The notes under the pieces are model-generated. The model made no database searches, was not told the origin of the DNA, and saw nothing but the letters and a program-made list of their open reading frames with translations. Positions 1 to 12,541 of a stretch of DNA of 64,000 bases are shown here, in pieces. The stretch covers positions 1-64,000 of the forward strand of contig CANPUZ010000076.1 in assembly GCA_947579665.1 (NCBI GenBank). Direction: 5' to 3'. Position numbers and translations under genes: made by a program. Position 1 is the stretch's first letter, and the number at the start of each line of letters is the position of its first letter. The stretch is from Sympetrum striolatum. Lineage: Eukaryota; Arthropoda; Insecta; Odonata; Libellulidae.

Positions 1-1537
1 GAGTTTTCAGTAACTTTGAGGCGTTGTATCTCAGAGAATTGTTTTATGAAGTAAACACACTTTGGCTATCTTAAAAATTAATCCTGATTTCGTTATTTAT
101 GTATAAGCTGAGCATTCAATTGAATGCGTCACATACCGAACATTAAAAATTCGGCTGCATTATAAAATGCAGTAGACTCTTGATCATAGTTGATATTATA
201 ATTGAATTTGCAGGATTAAAGTTACATACTAAGGTGGAAAAAATGAAGACGTCAACTTTCAATAATTTAGACTAAGTAATAGGTAGGTGTTTAAACCAGC
301 AGACATCTGACGCAAACCCAGTCTTACGCACTGAGCGTTCAAAGAAAACAAAAATTTTCTATGAATTGAAATTTTGAATGGGCATTGTATGACCACGTGA
401 TTGATAGAATAAGTCATGCGATTCGTTGTATTCTATCCCCAGAAAAAAACTTGGCTACATCGAAAAGGAAGCTGAATAATTTAAGTCATAGTTTTAACAG
501 TTTATCAAATTTATTTCAAGTCATCAAGTCACAGTTCCGATAAATCTGTGCGTACCTTACGCGCACAATACCTTTCAGCTGACTGATTTCCTTCCAAAGT
601 GGTACATTATTAATAATAGTATCGCAAATTAATTTTTACTGATATCTTGTATTGGTCCAATACTTTTTCAAATTTGTACGGAAATTCGGTTATCGAATAA
701 TTTTCGTAAATATACATGAAATTAAATGGCAATCTTAAAATAAAGATCAGTATATACCGAGTACCAATCAGTATATATCATCCCGAGTAATGAAGAGTCT
801 ACTGTACAGACTTTTAATCGTCCAGAATGCTTAATAAAGGAACCAGTACCTTTGTAATTGTCGCTAAACTCATCTTCAGATGTGACCTCCGATAATATGC
901 CTATAATAAGACAATCCTAATTTATGCATCTATTAATGGTGATTGCATAGAATACACATTGCCATTAACTTTTTAAAAAACTTTCCCCACGTTTTTCCGA
1001 TAGAGGCCTCGAGCCAATAGCGGACTTAGGAAAGAAATTTCGGATGTCCATCTGTACCTTATGAAATCCAAATTAAACTCTCCTTCCATCTGTTTACTGT
1101 GAATTTCTCAAATCACTACTCACGAGCCTAGCTTTGCATTCACACCCTCAAAACTGTCACATGCAGAAGATCTAACTGAGCGTTTTAACAATCTGTTTGT
1201 CTCTTAAACGTAATCTTAATCTCTGTTTTAAGGGTGTAAGTTTCGAATTACTTCTCGAACGTTCCTTTGTATTTTTGCGAGGAGTAAACGAATCAGCACT
1301 TTCGAATTTTTTTCATGGGAATCTTATCTTATGCTGTGAGTCATCTAACTAAAGGATAGGCTTAAGAAATGCACATGTTGAACATTGAGTGCAAAACACT
1401 CGTATCTTAATGTCCCAATGGCCTCGTTATTGATAGAATCCAGTTGTAACGATCTATGGAGGAGCAATCGGAGTTGATCAGTAGTATTCATCGAGATAAA
1501 ACTAAGCAACACTATTCATCATCGTTAAGAAGATCAT
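1..1537. other. AT-rich stretch, no gene recognised
   Basis: No open frame with convincing protein-like composition, no RNA gene and no clear repeat was found on either strand. It may be intergenic or intronic DNA. Confidence 0.5.
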
Positions 1538-3205
1538 TTACCTGATGTTGGACTCGTTCGATGATAAGCCACAGGAAATCAAACGAACAACAGACCACGC
1601 CATTTCTAGTGCTTGCAGCGCTAACGTGTCTTGGCTATAGTCAGCCTCTTCTCTGAAGAACACATACGCTGCTGTTGTCATGTAAACTAATTTTTCGACA
1701 TAATGTACCAAAAGCTGAGGACCAAGCACTTTCCTGGCAGTAAGAAATGCGCGGATCAAACTTGTATGGAAGTTACGCCATGACCCAACCCTTTTCTTTG
1801 TGAGTAATCTTTCCCACGAAACTACCAGCGTATCCAAAGTTGCACGAGGCGCGTTTTTTCCAATTCGAAAGTGTGCGTATTTTATCATTTCTTCATTTAA
1901 GAATTCTTGTTTTTTGTTCAATCGCAACATTAAATGGATCAGAAGGGGATTTACGGAGGCGTTTTCCCAGTAAAATATTCACAAATCTGCGATAGAAAGT
2001 CTCCTATGTCCTTGTTATACACGACGTCGATTGCAATATACAGTGCAACGATTGAAGCGATGTGGGCCATCTGAAAGTAAGCGGTAATATTACTACGGTT
2101 ATCCTTCGCCATATCTAAATCAGACACAGTCGATAACGCTTTCTCGAACGTTTTTCGTGAGAGAATGAAATGCGATGTACAACCAAAGGAATCAAAATTA
2201 AGTGAATCCAAAGGGTTTGAAAGTATTTCTATCGCAATGTAATCCGCTGCGTCTTTTTCAAATAAGTGGTGGCGAGCGAAAAGCAAATAGTGAAGCCAAT
2301 TGTGGCACCCAACAAAGAATTTACACGACGATGTCCCATTACATCTGTGGTTAAATAATCCATAATAACATTACAACTGGCCACCAGTTGATCAAATGCG
2401 ATTAATCAACTTTTCTATTACGCAGTTCGTCAGTTACTGGACTCTGACCATTCCAAAGAGTGCGATTTGCCAAAGTTGTGTCATCCAATAACATCTATAA
2501 TTTTGGCCTAACATCAGTGTAATGATTTGGTGAGATAGTTGCATAGATAACATCAAAGGATGGCCAATCGTGCATTAGCCATGAGAGACGTGACAATATT
2601 GACAGAACAGGATATTGTTTTAGGGAATTTATCTTCTTCATGAATACGCAATATCTCTTATCTCGCTCAGAGATTTGACGTAGATCTTGACGGTCCTATT
2701 TTTTAAATATAATTTATTTTAAGAGCTGTGAATGATCGAATAAACGATAAAAAACTAAAGAAAAGATAGGTTTCTTTCTCAAGATTCCGACATAGTTTGT
2801 TACAAAAAATCAGCCGTATAAGGTTTCAAACCTAGCTAACTCGAAATAAATGTCCTCAGATTTCCATCACAGTATCCATGATCGTTGGAATGTGAACAAT
2901 TTGGAATAAGGTATTGGGAGGGTTGAAATTTTTTAATGAATTTATATGAAACTCATTTTGGGCCATCTTCATGTTTGTCTGCGAACGGCAACACATATAA
3001 GAAGTACGCAAACAGATGTTTGGATAGCTTACGATAGCAATAATGGAATGGTAAAACCAGACCGTTGATATCCGCGATCATTGACTAAATTTCCTTAACG
3101 GCCTTGAGTGACTTCAATCACTCTGCTGAATCGACGGCAAACAACATCTAAATACTGCTTTGCCTAAACCGGGACAAATGTTGCTTTAATATTGAATCCC
3201 GACAT
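1538..3205 (-). pseudogene. Degenerate intronless coding relic, unidentified
   Basis: Read on the minus strand, a protein-like sequence starts at an ATG at 3205 (MSGFNIKATFVPV, then a TAG) and continues in pieces down to the stop at 1538. The best-preserved pieces are a 111-codon frame (2286-1951) and a 130-codon frame (1930-1538). The upstream frame of the second overlaps the end of the first, so a frameshift rather than a gene boundary separates them. Between 2720 and 2290 other plausible pieces lie in alternating frames, including LSWLMHDWPSFDVIYATI. At least three frameshifts and several in-frame stops break it, and no splice sites explain the breaks. Amino-acid composition looks genuine, but I do not recognise the family. 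A captured gene of a large DNA virus, a retrocopy or a decayed transposon gene are all possible. Confidence 0.4.
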
Positions 3206-3415
3206 TATCTCTCCTTCATAAATGTTCTTAAATCATACATGCTCCCGTGAATTCTTTCTTACTATCAATAAATGTCCTCAGCATTAATGAATGAAATAAT
3301 GAGTTTATCACAGTTTTCAAATTTCGTGTTCCTACAATAGTAAAAAAAATCTGATGTGGCCAACACATGACTTTCTCCGTATTTATTGATAACAGAAGCC
3401 TATGCCGGTAATATA

Positions 3416-3700
3416 TAAATAACTCCAAAAGAATGAGTGTTACAGGAAAATGTTTTATACAACATTTGTAGTAAAAAACATTATCTATAACTTTGGTGCA
3501 GAATTGTATATACCTACATTGCATTCTGACAGAGTAGTGTATGAAAAACTTCCATTTCTGGATAAGCAACAACTTCCGGTTAACCATTATTCAAGAATTA
3601 CTCCTAAACAATCAGTGTTACGAAAAACTATTTCATACAAAAGTTGTAGTAAAAAACACTATCTATAACTTTTGTAAATAATTGTATATACCTTAATAGA
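3416..3700. repeat. Two direct repeats, about 178 bp period
   Basis: A block of roughly 90-100 bp starting near 3416 recurs diverged near 3594. Shared anchors are AGTGTTAC, TTGTAGTAAAAAACA, TATCTATAACTTT and AATTGTATATACCT. Short open frames across this block on both strands are probably by-products of the repeat. Confidence 0.6.
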
Positions 3701-3870
3701 GTATTTGCAAGGGTCAGAATTTGGCGATGAATTTTTTTCCAGAGAATTATTACATCATAAAAAAGTCAATCCTGGCGTAAAACTTATTTTTGTTGCCTGC
3801 CGTAAATAATATAAGCATCCAAAGTTACATTTTTTTCGGATCAACACCGAGGAAGGAAAAATATACGCTG

Positions 3871-3908
3871 ATTGGCTTCTAGATTCTGACGTCACCAACC
3901 CTATTGGC
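3871..3908. promoter_or_regulatory. CRE flanked by two inverted CCAAT boxes
   Basis: A perfect cAMP-response-type palindrome TGACGTCA (3887-3894) lies between two ATTGGC sequences (3871-3876 and 3903-3908), which are CCAAT boxes read on the other strand. This grouping is typical of RNA polymerase II promoters. A short open frame begins about 100 bp downstream at 4010. Function is inferred from motifs only. Confidence 0.3.
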
Positions 3909-4009
3909 GCTATTAGCAGTTTGATTACAACATCGAAGGTGCCGCGACGAGTTATTTTTACGTTTTTAATTCGAGGAGGGCAATCGTTTTCGGGAAAATT
4001 TTCACAGAA

Positions 4010-4207
4010 ATGCAAGAAGGATATTCAAAGGCTTCATCTAACAATCTGCCAGCGGTTGATGTGTTGATGGTGGCAGATTTTATGAGGAGTAACCCGGTTT
4101 ACAAAATGTACATGGCTTTAATTAGTGTGAATGGAAAGAGCTTAGAGAGCGTAGTGGATAGCGATTCTAAAGTTATGTGTAGGGATCTACATTGTACCAA
4201 TGCATAA
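4010..4207 (+). CDS. Small hypothetical ORF, 65 aa
   Basis: ATG-to-TAA frame of 65 codons with fairly protein-like composition, including LPAVDVLMVADFMRSNPVY. It lies ~100 bp downstream of the CRE/CCAAT cluster at 3871-3908. No family is recognised with confidence and no splice donor was identified. It could be the start of a longer gene, a transposon fragment or chance. Confidence 0.2.
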   Translation: MQEGYSKASSNNLPAVDVLMVADFMRSNPVYKMYMALISVNGKSLESVVDSDSKVMCRDLHCTNA

Positions 4208-4220
4208 AATAATATACAAA

Positions 4221-4244
4221 GTAGGCGACACGAATGTCGCCTAC
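4221..4244. repeat. Perfect 10-bp stem hairpin
   Basis: GTAGGCGACA, a 4-nt loop CGAA, then TGTCGCCTAC form a perfect palindrome 13 bp after the stop of the small ORF at 4010-4207. There is no following T-run, so it is not a simple terminator. Role unknown. Confidence 0.6.
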
Positions 4245-4809
4245 TGCAAAGATTTTGTCGCCCAAAGACAGTACTTGGTGCCGGCGAAAAAGAGTAAAAA
4301 ACTCAAGCGTTTGGATACAATGTTTCTTTTCAGGGATAGAGTTCGGGAGGTTTAGATAGCTCAGCGGGCTCAGCGATAAATTGTTTATTAAGGCGGGAAA
4401 CACAGATTCGATTTTTTAAGACTTTTTCGATGAGCGAGGCAAATAAAAGCAGACGTTCTCAAACATCTTTCCAAAATTTCTTCTCATCATTTCTATATAA
4501 TTTTACGATTTGTAATGTAGATATTTCTTACGTGTTTTTACTTACATTTTTGAAAAAATGCATTTAATTCAAGTTTTACGATAACTGAGTAGGGCTCCTT
4601 CACAAATTTATCATCTCTGTGTGTAAAATATTCAGTCATAGGACCGGTTGGGGCCTCATTTCCTCTAACATGAGCGACCAAGAGCTTTTTAGGGGTGAGA
4701 TGAGGAGAGAGATGGTTTGGCCTTGCTTTCCGCATCAAGCAAAAATGCCAGATTATGTTCGAATTAGATCAAGCTTTACCTTTGAATCTTGCTTTCGGGA
4801 ATAAAAAAC

Positions 4810-6140
4810 ACGCTTTCTTGTCGGATTCGCTTTCTTTTCCGTATCTTTCTGTAAGACAGCGGGGGTGTGGTGGTCTGTAGGTGGTCTTCTCGCCGTTCAG
4901 GATGATATACAGGTGTGGTACACTTTTATTAATTTTTCAGGAAGACACTGTGCCGCATACCGATTCGTTTCACAGGTGGAATGCCCTATCACTGCATCAT
5001 CAAAGAAAAGTCCTAAAAAGTGTAAAACACTTCCATCTGGGGCTACTTCAAAATTCATCGATGACTCTCCTTCAAATTGGAGTCTTGTTGAACTGTATCC
5101 TTAAGAAGCTTGAATCCGATACGTAGTCTTCAATGCCTTCATCTTCATCCACATCAGACACTTCACTTTCGTTATCACTTGCCATAATGAAAAGAGGAAA
5201 TAATTTACACCAGTTACATAATGATGTATAACGAAGAGAATATAAGAGCTTAAGGATTAGGAAATCTCTAATGACAGAATAGAAGCGCTATCAGCAGAGA
5301 AATGTAGAATGCTAGACGTGTACGCTCGAGAGGACAACGAATAACTAAGCATAGATGCCGTTTTGAGAGCAATTCTGTATTTCCCCCAAGTGGTGAATGT
5401 TCCCGACGGAAGGAATTTTTGAGGTTATAGCGTCGGAGGGCCTGCGAAAGAGATAAAAACATATGGGTTGGACAAAATGACAAACTTTCATTGTTCTTCT
5501 CACGGACCTTTTACCCGTACTTCGCACCACTTGTCCCTCTCCAAAGGGATTACACAGCATGCGACTGGTATTGAGTGTGGTGTGGGTGAAGGACCCTTGG
5601 GTTGTATGGTGTCCCGACTCAATAGAAAATAGAACGGAATGAAATAAATAAGGTCAAAGAAAATTTGCGAAGGGCGCTGCGCAACAGAGTGAACTCCACA
5701 AAATAGAAAAGTGAATGCCGTGTCTCTCTGTAAATAAAAAAATACTTTATTTGTCAGAAAGAGTAGCTGGAGTATGATCTCTATCTTAAATTTATTCTCC
5801 ACTATAAAAATTAGTTCCAATAATTTTAAAGATATGCTGCTTCTTATTGCGATAGTGTCATCTATTTATTCGGAAGCTTTGAAATACTATTAATATTTAA
5901 TTGAAATAATATTACACATATTATCACCTGTGTTGAACGTCTAAGCTGAAATCTATGTCAAAATTAAATTTTAAATATAATACAACAATTTCTTATTTAA
6001 TCAGACCTTTTATCTCTATCATTCTACCTTTTATTTTATGGTGCAGTTAAAGTTTAAGTTCAGATTAAAAATTATAAAATTAAATTGAATTGCAAAATTT
6101 AATTTTCAGTATAAATTTATCAGTAAATTATATTGCATTT
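4810..6140. other. No recognisable gene
   Basis: Overlapping short frames occur on both strands (for example around 4865-5126 and 5268-5820), but they overlap one another and show no conserved motif. The last 300 bp is very AT-rich. Confidence 0.4.
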
Positions 6141-6540
6141 ATATGTTAGGGTCATTCCACGCCAATTCGACAAGAAAATTGGCAAAATTGACGCTTTAAT
6201 TTACGCAATTGTTTACGAAAAATTGCAATGTTTAAAAATTGAAATTCTACGAAAGCGTCTTAGCATTTGAGGCCATATCTCCGGTAATATAGAAGCAAAA
6301 AAAATACTCAATATAGTTAAATTTAAAGGTATTGCGTTAGATAAGATAAATATAGATTTTTTATTTAAGCAATTTAATAAAGTTTATAACAATTTTAAAT
6401 TTTCAAATCGATTTTTGACTATGTACATTCGATTTCTCTCATTGTTTATATGTTGTACATACAACCCTCTTCTACAAATTAGATAAAATTGGTGAGGGTT
6501 ATATTTCATTTAAGAAAGAAAAACATTTTTTAGTATAGGC

Positions 6541-6830
6541 GTGACGCTCGCCGCGGCGCCGCGCCGTCCTGCTCGCGCGCCGAAGGCTTGGTAGTCTGTT
6601 TCCTAAGATCTCAGCACGCTTATTTCTCCATCCGCTTTCCACCTATTTTTACGATTTACCGACCTCTTAATTCTCTTTACCCTTGCGGTTCGCCATTTGC
6701 TTCCCACTGAAGTAATCGCCGCTTTGGCTTCCAGGATAAGCGACAGCCAGGGCCGGTTTAAGGGGGGGGGCCAGGAGGGGCCAGTGGCCCCGGGCCTCCA
6801 CCACTTGGGGGCCCCCACCAGCAGTGATAG
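6541..6830. mobile_element. GC-rich patch with possible DNA-transposon end
   Basis: A CpG-rich run (6541-6590) is followed by a sequence starting CAGGGCCGG at 6748. It then has a G9 tract and a GGCC-rich segment (6770-6815) able to fold on itself. Many hAT-type and related elements begin with CAG followed by a GC-rich G/C tract, so this may be one terminus. No matching second end or target duplication was found nearby. Confidence 0.25.
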
Positions 6831-8100
6831 AAGTTTCTGTAGAAAACAATATTTTGTACCTTGGATCAAAAAACTAGCTTTCAATGATTAAGCACATCAT
6901 AGTAAATCTGAATTCGAAAAAATAGACGAAAACTTCTCGATGAATTGTTTAATAATCAAGTTTTCCAGTTACTGTAAGTGGTAAATGTAATGACTAGTGA
7001 ACCAAAATTTTGAGCATTCAAAAGCCATGTACACTTTATATTCTTTGTATTTGCGGCTGACTTGATACTAGAATCTGTATAAATATAAGTATCGATATGG
7101 CAGCAATTTTGGCGATTTTCTATTAAAAAAATATTTTTGAAATATTTTTTCCGACCCCATACGTCTGTCCTAGTCAATTCTTATATTTTTCCTATGCGTC
7201 AAACACCATGTTTTTCTTTGAATATTCCCTCTAAAAATGTAAATTTTACACGATTAGCAGTTGGCGCCAATATGGCGATAACTTGAGTTGTAGGTGGCGA
7301 TTTCCAGCGAGTCGACTGGCGACAATCTATATTTTAATACTGGTAACCCTTCGCCCTGTCATGGCTGCTACGAAAATTTATGTTCCGTGTATTGTATGTA
7401 TCGTCAAGTTTTGTACCTCATCGAGTTTATAAACATAACAGTTTTGTTCACATTCTCGTGACAGTTATTATGGATAAGAGTAATTGGTGAGGTAGTTTGT
7501 TTTTTGGTATTTTATTGCACATTTGTCAAGAAAATCTTGACAATTTTTGTGATCAAGTCCAGTGTTGGGATTTCTAGTATTTCCCATTGTACAATTTAGG
7601 TTAGGTACGAGGGAATACGGATTGTTTTTTGTGTAGCAGTAGATTAGTATTGCGAAATTATTTATTTTATGACGATTTGTTTTAAGTTGTGTTTATTTTG
7701 TAAGGGAAAAAGTGGAAATAATTTTGTGCCATGATTTTCAGGTTAAAAGGATTTTTTTCGAATACAGATAGCCATGATATTTATTTTGCCTTGTTTTTGT
7801 AATTTATGAGCGTAGATAGAAATGATTGGGGAATGATTTTCGTTTATCCTTTGTCTGGGATACATGTTTACATAATGCGCATATTTTTTTATTATATATG
7901 TATATGACTTTCGAGTAAATTTTAATGACATAGTGCTTTATAATTATTCGCACTTAGGTTGAAAAATAGGGCGGGGGGACATCAAGTGGGACTGTTCCAA
8001 AACAAAGAGCCGAGCTTGATGATAAAAATAAGATTTAGATTGACGAAATTCAAAGCTGTTTCCTCGAATGATAAGATTTGAACGAGGGAAAAATACGAAA
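6831..8100. other. No recognisable gene
   Basis: AT-rich DNA with scattered short frames; no motif, tRNA or repeat pair was identified. Confidence 0.4.
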
Positions 8101-8112
8101 AATAAAAGTGAC

Positions 8113-8236
8113 ATCGATATTTCCGAGAGATAAATTTAATGGTTACATAACTCAGTGTTAGAACACTCGCCCGGAAAGTGAGAGGTCCTGGGTTTCGCCC
8201 CCACTGGAATCAGGATTTTTTCTCGGAAATATCGAT
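8113..8236 (+). mobile_element. tRNA-like unit inside 16-bp perfect inverted repeats
   Basis: Inverted repeats 8113-8128 (ATCGATATTTCCGAGA) and 8221-8236 (its exact reverse complement) enclose a tRNA-like core. An A-box-like ACTCAGTGTTAGAAC is followed by an anticodon-arm-like CTCGCCCGGAAAGTGAG and a mutated T-arm with GGGTTTCGCCCCC, so the B box has an extra T and lacks the A of TTCGA. This resembles the head of a tRNA-derived SINE. The short inverted repeats at its ends are unusual for a SINE and suggest a foldback or composite element. Confidence 0.5.
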
Positions 8237-11200
8237 TAATGTTTAGTTGGATGGCACAAATGGTTCAAATTGATTCACTCTATGACACAGTTTATAGATA
8301 ATTAAACAATATTACTTGCCTGCACTCCCACTTCCCACACCCTTCCCTCCTGCGCACTCCCTCCTCACACCCTAACCCGGTGCCCACTCACCCCACGGTC
8401 GAACAATGCGCCCTTCCTCCCACTTCCCTATGCACGGCAGGCACCTCCTTCCAACGCCCTTATCCTGCGCCTTCCCTCCAACTTCCCTACCCCGAAATCT
8501 TACCCTCGACGCCCTTCAACCCCCGAGGCTCCCCAACGACGCCTTACCCGGAGGCTTTCCACCGACGATCTCCCATTTCACCTTCCCCGGAAACTTTTAC
8601 CCAACGACCTCACAGAACGCTTTCCCCCGACGTCCAACCATCAAACCCATCTCCCTACGAATTCCCCAGAGTAGACTTTTATTTATTTAACCTGGTTGGG
8701 GAAGTGGGAGGGAGGTTGCGAGGGGTTGGGAAGTGGGTGGGAGGCCACAGGGTTAGAGCAAGGGCGCCACTGGTAGGGTCTCTCCCTACGAAATCACCCG
8801 AGTTGACTTTTATTTACTTAACCAAGGGCTGATGAGGCCTTACGGCCCAACACTCTTTTGTTTAATTATACATATATAAGTGCAGAATTAACAGAGATAT
8901 AATTACAATACATAAAAGTGACATAAATAGATAAAATAGCACATTTCCATTATTGTAAGTATCGAATAGATTGGTAATATATAAAATGTATACATAAGAA
9001 TAATATTCGTCGACATAAATATTATCATTAAATATGGAGCAAGCATATAATAGATAAATAAGAACATAACATTAACAATAAATACTTATTTAACGTACAT
9101 CACTACGAATCAGATAGAATATTAAAAGTAAAAAATAGTTTAAATAACTATAAAGAGAAATAAGTTCGCGGAATTTTTCAAAACGTGATTCCATAAATAG
9201 TTAAGAATAAAATCACATTATTGGGATGTGCACTTCACGGATCATCATCACTTCATAAGTCACTGTTTGCTTTTCTCAAGGATTTTTTGTTTCGTTCTTT
9301 CCAGGTTTAAATTCATCCCGACGCCAAACACGACGCAATCACTCGACGCCTCCGGGTCCCCCAATGAAGTCCCCTGAAGAGGACCTCCAACACTGTTCCT
9401 CGAGCCAAATTAATTAAAACATATTCATTAAATATTCTCAACAATGGTTCATGTATTAAACCAAATTTTGGAATATCATTGTATGAAATCCAATTAAATT
9501 AATAGCAAGCGTTCTTAAGCGAAGCAAATAAGAGCTAAAGGTATTTGCAGATAAATTTAATGACATTGAGTACTTGAAAATGTAAACGATGGAGGCTTCC
9601 AGAATGAGCGAATTTTTTTTAACAAATTGATTTTTGTTAAACATCCTGAAATGAAGTTAGGCTTTCTATTGTCTGCCTAGTATACCAAAATATTTTAATT
9701 AAACCATGCGGTTAAAAATATAAGTAAATTTCCTTCAACAAAGTGAGGAAAGAATCTAAGGGGATATTTCGCAATTTTAGTCATAATGTATTATTGAAGC
9801 TGGAGAAATCTCATTAAACATGGATATTAACGACTTAAATCATCTTCATCGTTTCTGTGAAGTAGCATGTCTAAAAAGGAAATCGTTTAAAGCTGCAAAT
9901 GTAAAACGCTAAGCAGTTGAAAACTGAGTTAAATTTAAGAAAGCATATCTATCTCAAAAGGACTGTGGAAGGAGTGATCGATTCCCTAAATAATACAGAC
10001 TAATGAGTAAAGAGCACAATTGTTAATCATTAATGATTCCTATGTTAGCAATTTCTAGTTGTGCATCGTAAAGTATAGGACAATTATCCAATAAAAACTT
10101 ACTTTCATTTCTATTCCTAATTACTCTGACTATGAGGCAATTTCTTAGAATTTATAAGAAAGTACTTGCATTAGCCAAGAAAATAGGTTATGCATGATTA
10201 ATCTCACGCCATTACTTCATTATAGACATGTGAAACAATATCGCAAACAAACTTACGTATAGATGTTTACATTGTCAGCTAACGAATGGAAAACGTTGAA
10301 TTTGTGAAAAGAGCTGATGTTGAAAATGGCACGGACCAATGACTGAGGTCGAAAAATGTTGACAGTTGAAGCTATTGAAATTTGGTGAAGCCTCGACCCT
10401 GCTTTTGATATGCCTGCATTCCACAAAAACCTGTTTTCGCGGAATTTTCTTTAACTTAATTATAGAATATGAGACAAATGAATTCGAAATATTAAAGAAA
10501 TTTTAAATGATTACCCTAATTTGATCGTCTTAAGCAGTGCTCTTATTGAAATTACCAAACATGCCCTGTTCAATAGCTGAACCTACCATTGATTCTCCTC
10601 ATTCCACAATCGCCCAGCAATATTTACTTCAATATTTACCTCTTTCCTAAATATCATGTTAATCATGGCAATAGTTTTCCCCTTAATTATATTCCACATA
10701 CAATTATGTTTAAAATAAACATTAAACCAACCATTGCCAACGGCTTGATGGTTAATGACCAGTGATACAAGACCGTCAATATGATCTAGCGACTTATATA
10801 TCGAGACTGAAAATGCTAAATCTCGGATTGAATTACTACTCTTCTATAGGCCTAACCTCAAACCTTTATAGTTCCGTAAAATAGGCATACATTCTTTTAA
10901 TAAACAAATAATTGAGCTGAATAAAAATATAGCGTTCATCATCAAGAGTACGATTTTTTCTAATCTTGTAATCTTACAATAGTTTCAATCCTTAGAACAA
11001 AATTATAGCAACATCAAAAGCAAAGACGTTTATTCATTTTCGGTTTCGTATGGCCCTGCGAACTTTTCGAGAAACACTAAGAAATGATCGGAACATGATG
11101 AGTTAAAACCTAAGAGGTGTTCCATGCGATAAAATAATGTAAAATGTTACTCCCGTTTCAGCCGGAAACTGGCACAATATTGCAAAAGTAAGACTTATTT

Positions 11201-12393
11201 AAGTTGAAAGTAAATCTAATATGATGAACATCCACTAACATTGAAAAATTCAATGAATGCAATAAACGTGCCTTAAAAAATATTTAAAATCATATATTGA
11301 TAGGTATGAAGACTACGGAACGATTCTAATGACTATTGTAATCATTGTTTTTTGTGATGAGCATAGTCAAAAAAAGTGCATTAATTTACATATGGAATTA
11401 TGTGCGTATTTCGAAATAAACGGGAAATTTATTCATAAGCAAATAGAATACTCAGAAAAATTATTTAAACACATCGAATAGAAAGCCTATTTTTCAAAGC
11501 GCAAGGTTTTTTTAAGCATGTCAGGTGGGAGAGGAATACCGAAAAGTTAATTCTAGCGATCATCGAAAGTTGCACCATTGAAATGATCCACGGAGAAGTA
11601 ATCCTATTAATCTCACATAACTTGGTTATTTATTTAATAATCGAAAGTCTTATATCGAATTAGGTAACTTACAAATAGCTACGTAATGGAATTTAGTATA
11701 AATTTCCTCACCTTACAGGTGCATTAAGAGTTTTTTAAGGCACACTGGGAGCATTGCTATTTATTATTAAACTACTCCTACTGTATTTATAATTTTTTGC
11801 TAAGGGCATGCAATTAAATTGATTAAAGGAATTATGAGGACCAATAATTGAATAATGAGAAAACTGTCGTTAAAAAATTTAAAATATCTTACGCTCAAGA
11901 TGTTAAACATCAGAACACAATGATCACAAAAAGTATAATGGCACAATATAAGATTGGATATATAATTTTAAAAGAACTTACCTGCAAAGGGCATCCGGAA
12001 GAATTCATTTGATAACCCTTCGCTAAAGGCAAGTTTTTTATAGCATCCGAGACAACCGGAAGAATCATCATCCAGAATAGATCAAAGATTGGAAATAGAA
12101 ATAAAAACGAATCAAATAAGTAACTAACTCATTATTTACCAAAAATATTGTGCAGTGCGTGTATAAAAATAAGCAGATAGTAGTACTGATCGATGTAGCT
12201 AGAATTTTCTATGTGAAGTCGAAAGATAAGGTTTGATACTGACATCGAACATGTTTGTGAACAATTCAATCTCAAAAGCCTAAGTAATGTTAACTGAAAT
12301 ACATCTAATATAAAATGCCATAGCCTGCTCATGTATTACACATTTCTGATAATAATTCCAAAATTTTATTGGATGGTATTCTGCAATTAATTT

Positions 12394-12541
12394 CACACAA
12401 TTAAAGTATTGTTAAAAGTGCTTCGACAGCTTAGGTCATTTCGCACATTGGCTCCCACCGGGATTCGAACCCGGGACCGCTTTCACCAAAGGCAAACGCG
12501 CTGTCCACATGACTATCCGGGAGCAACCACACAATTAAAGT
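12394..12541 (-). mobile_element. tRNA-derived SINE with 14-bp TSD
   Basis: The duplicated target CACACAATTAAAGT occurs at 12394-12407 and 12528-12541. Between them, on the minus strand, is a tRNA-like head (12524-12450): acceptor stem GCTCCCG/TGGGAGC, A-box-like GATAGTCATGTGG, a perfect B box GGTTCGAATCC in a CCGGG/CCCGG T-stem, then about 42 bp of unrelated tail. The anticodon arm is about 5 nt too long for a normal tRNA, so this is a SINE, not a working tRNA gene. Confidence 0.65.

Noticed and set aside
5268..5820. Overlapping minus-strand frames of 71-106 codons
   Set aside because: They overlap one another in different frames and contain no conserved motif.
6541..6600. CpG-island promoter
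   Set aside because: Only about 50 bp long, with no nearby exon or promoter motif.
8380..8832. 150-codon and 94-codon proline-rich open frames
   Set aside because: They lie in the C-rich strand downstream of the gene-like poly(A) signals; open frames there follow from base composition.
8828..8852. Possible hammerhead ribozyme (CTGATGAGGCCTTACGGCC)
   Set aside because: The CTGATGA box and a stem are present, but the required GAAA is replaced by CAAC, no stem I or III partner is visible, and the right-arm homologue (about 24935-24965) does not keep the core.
12450..12524. Functional tRNA gene
   Set aside because: Acceptor and T stems are good, but the anticodon arm region is about 5 nt too long and the unit sits inside a TSD-bounded SINE.
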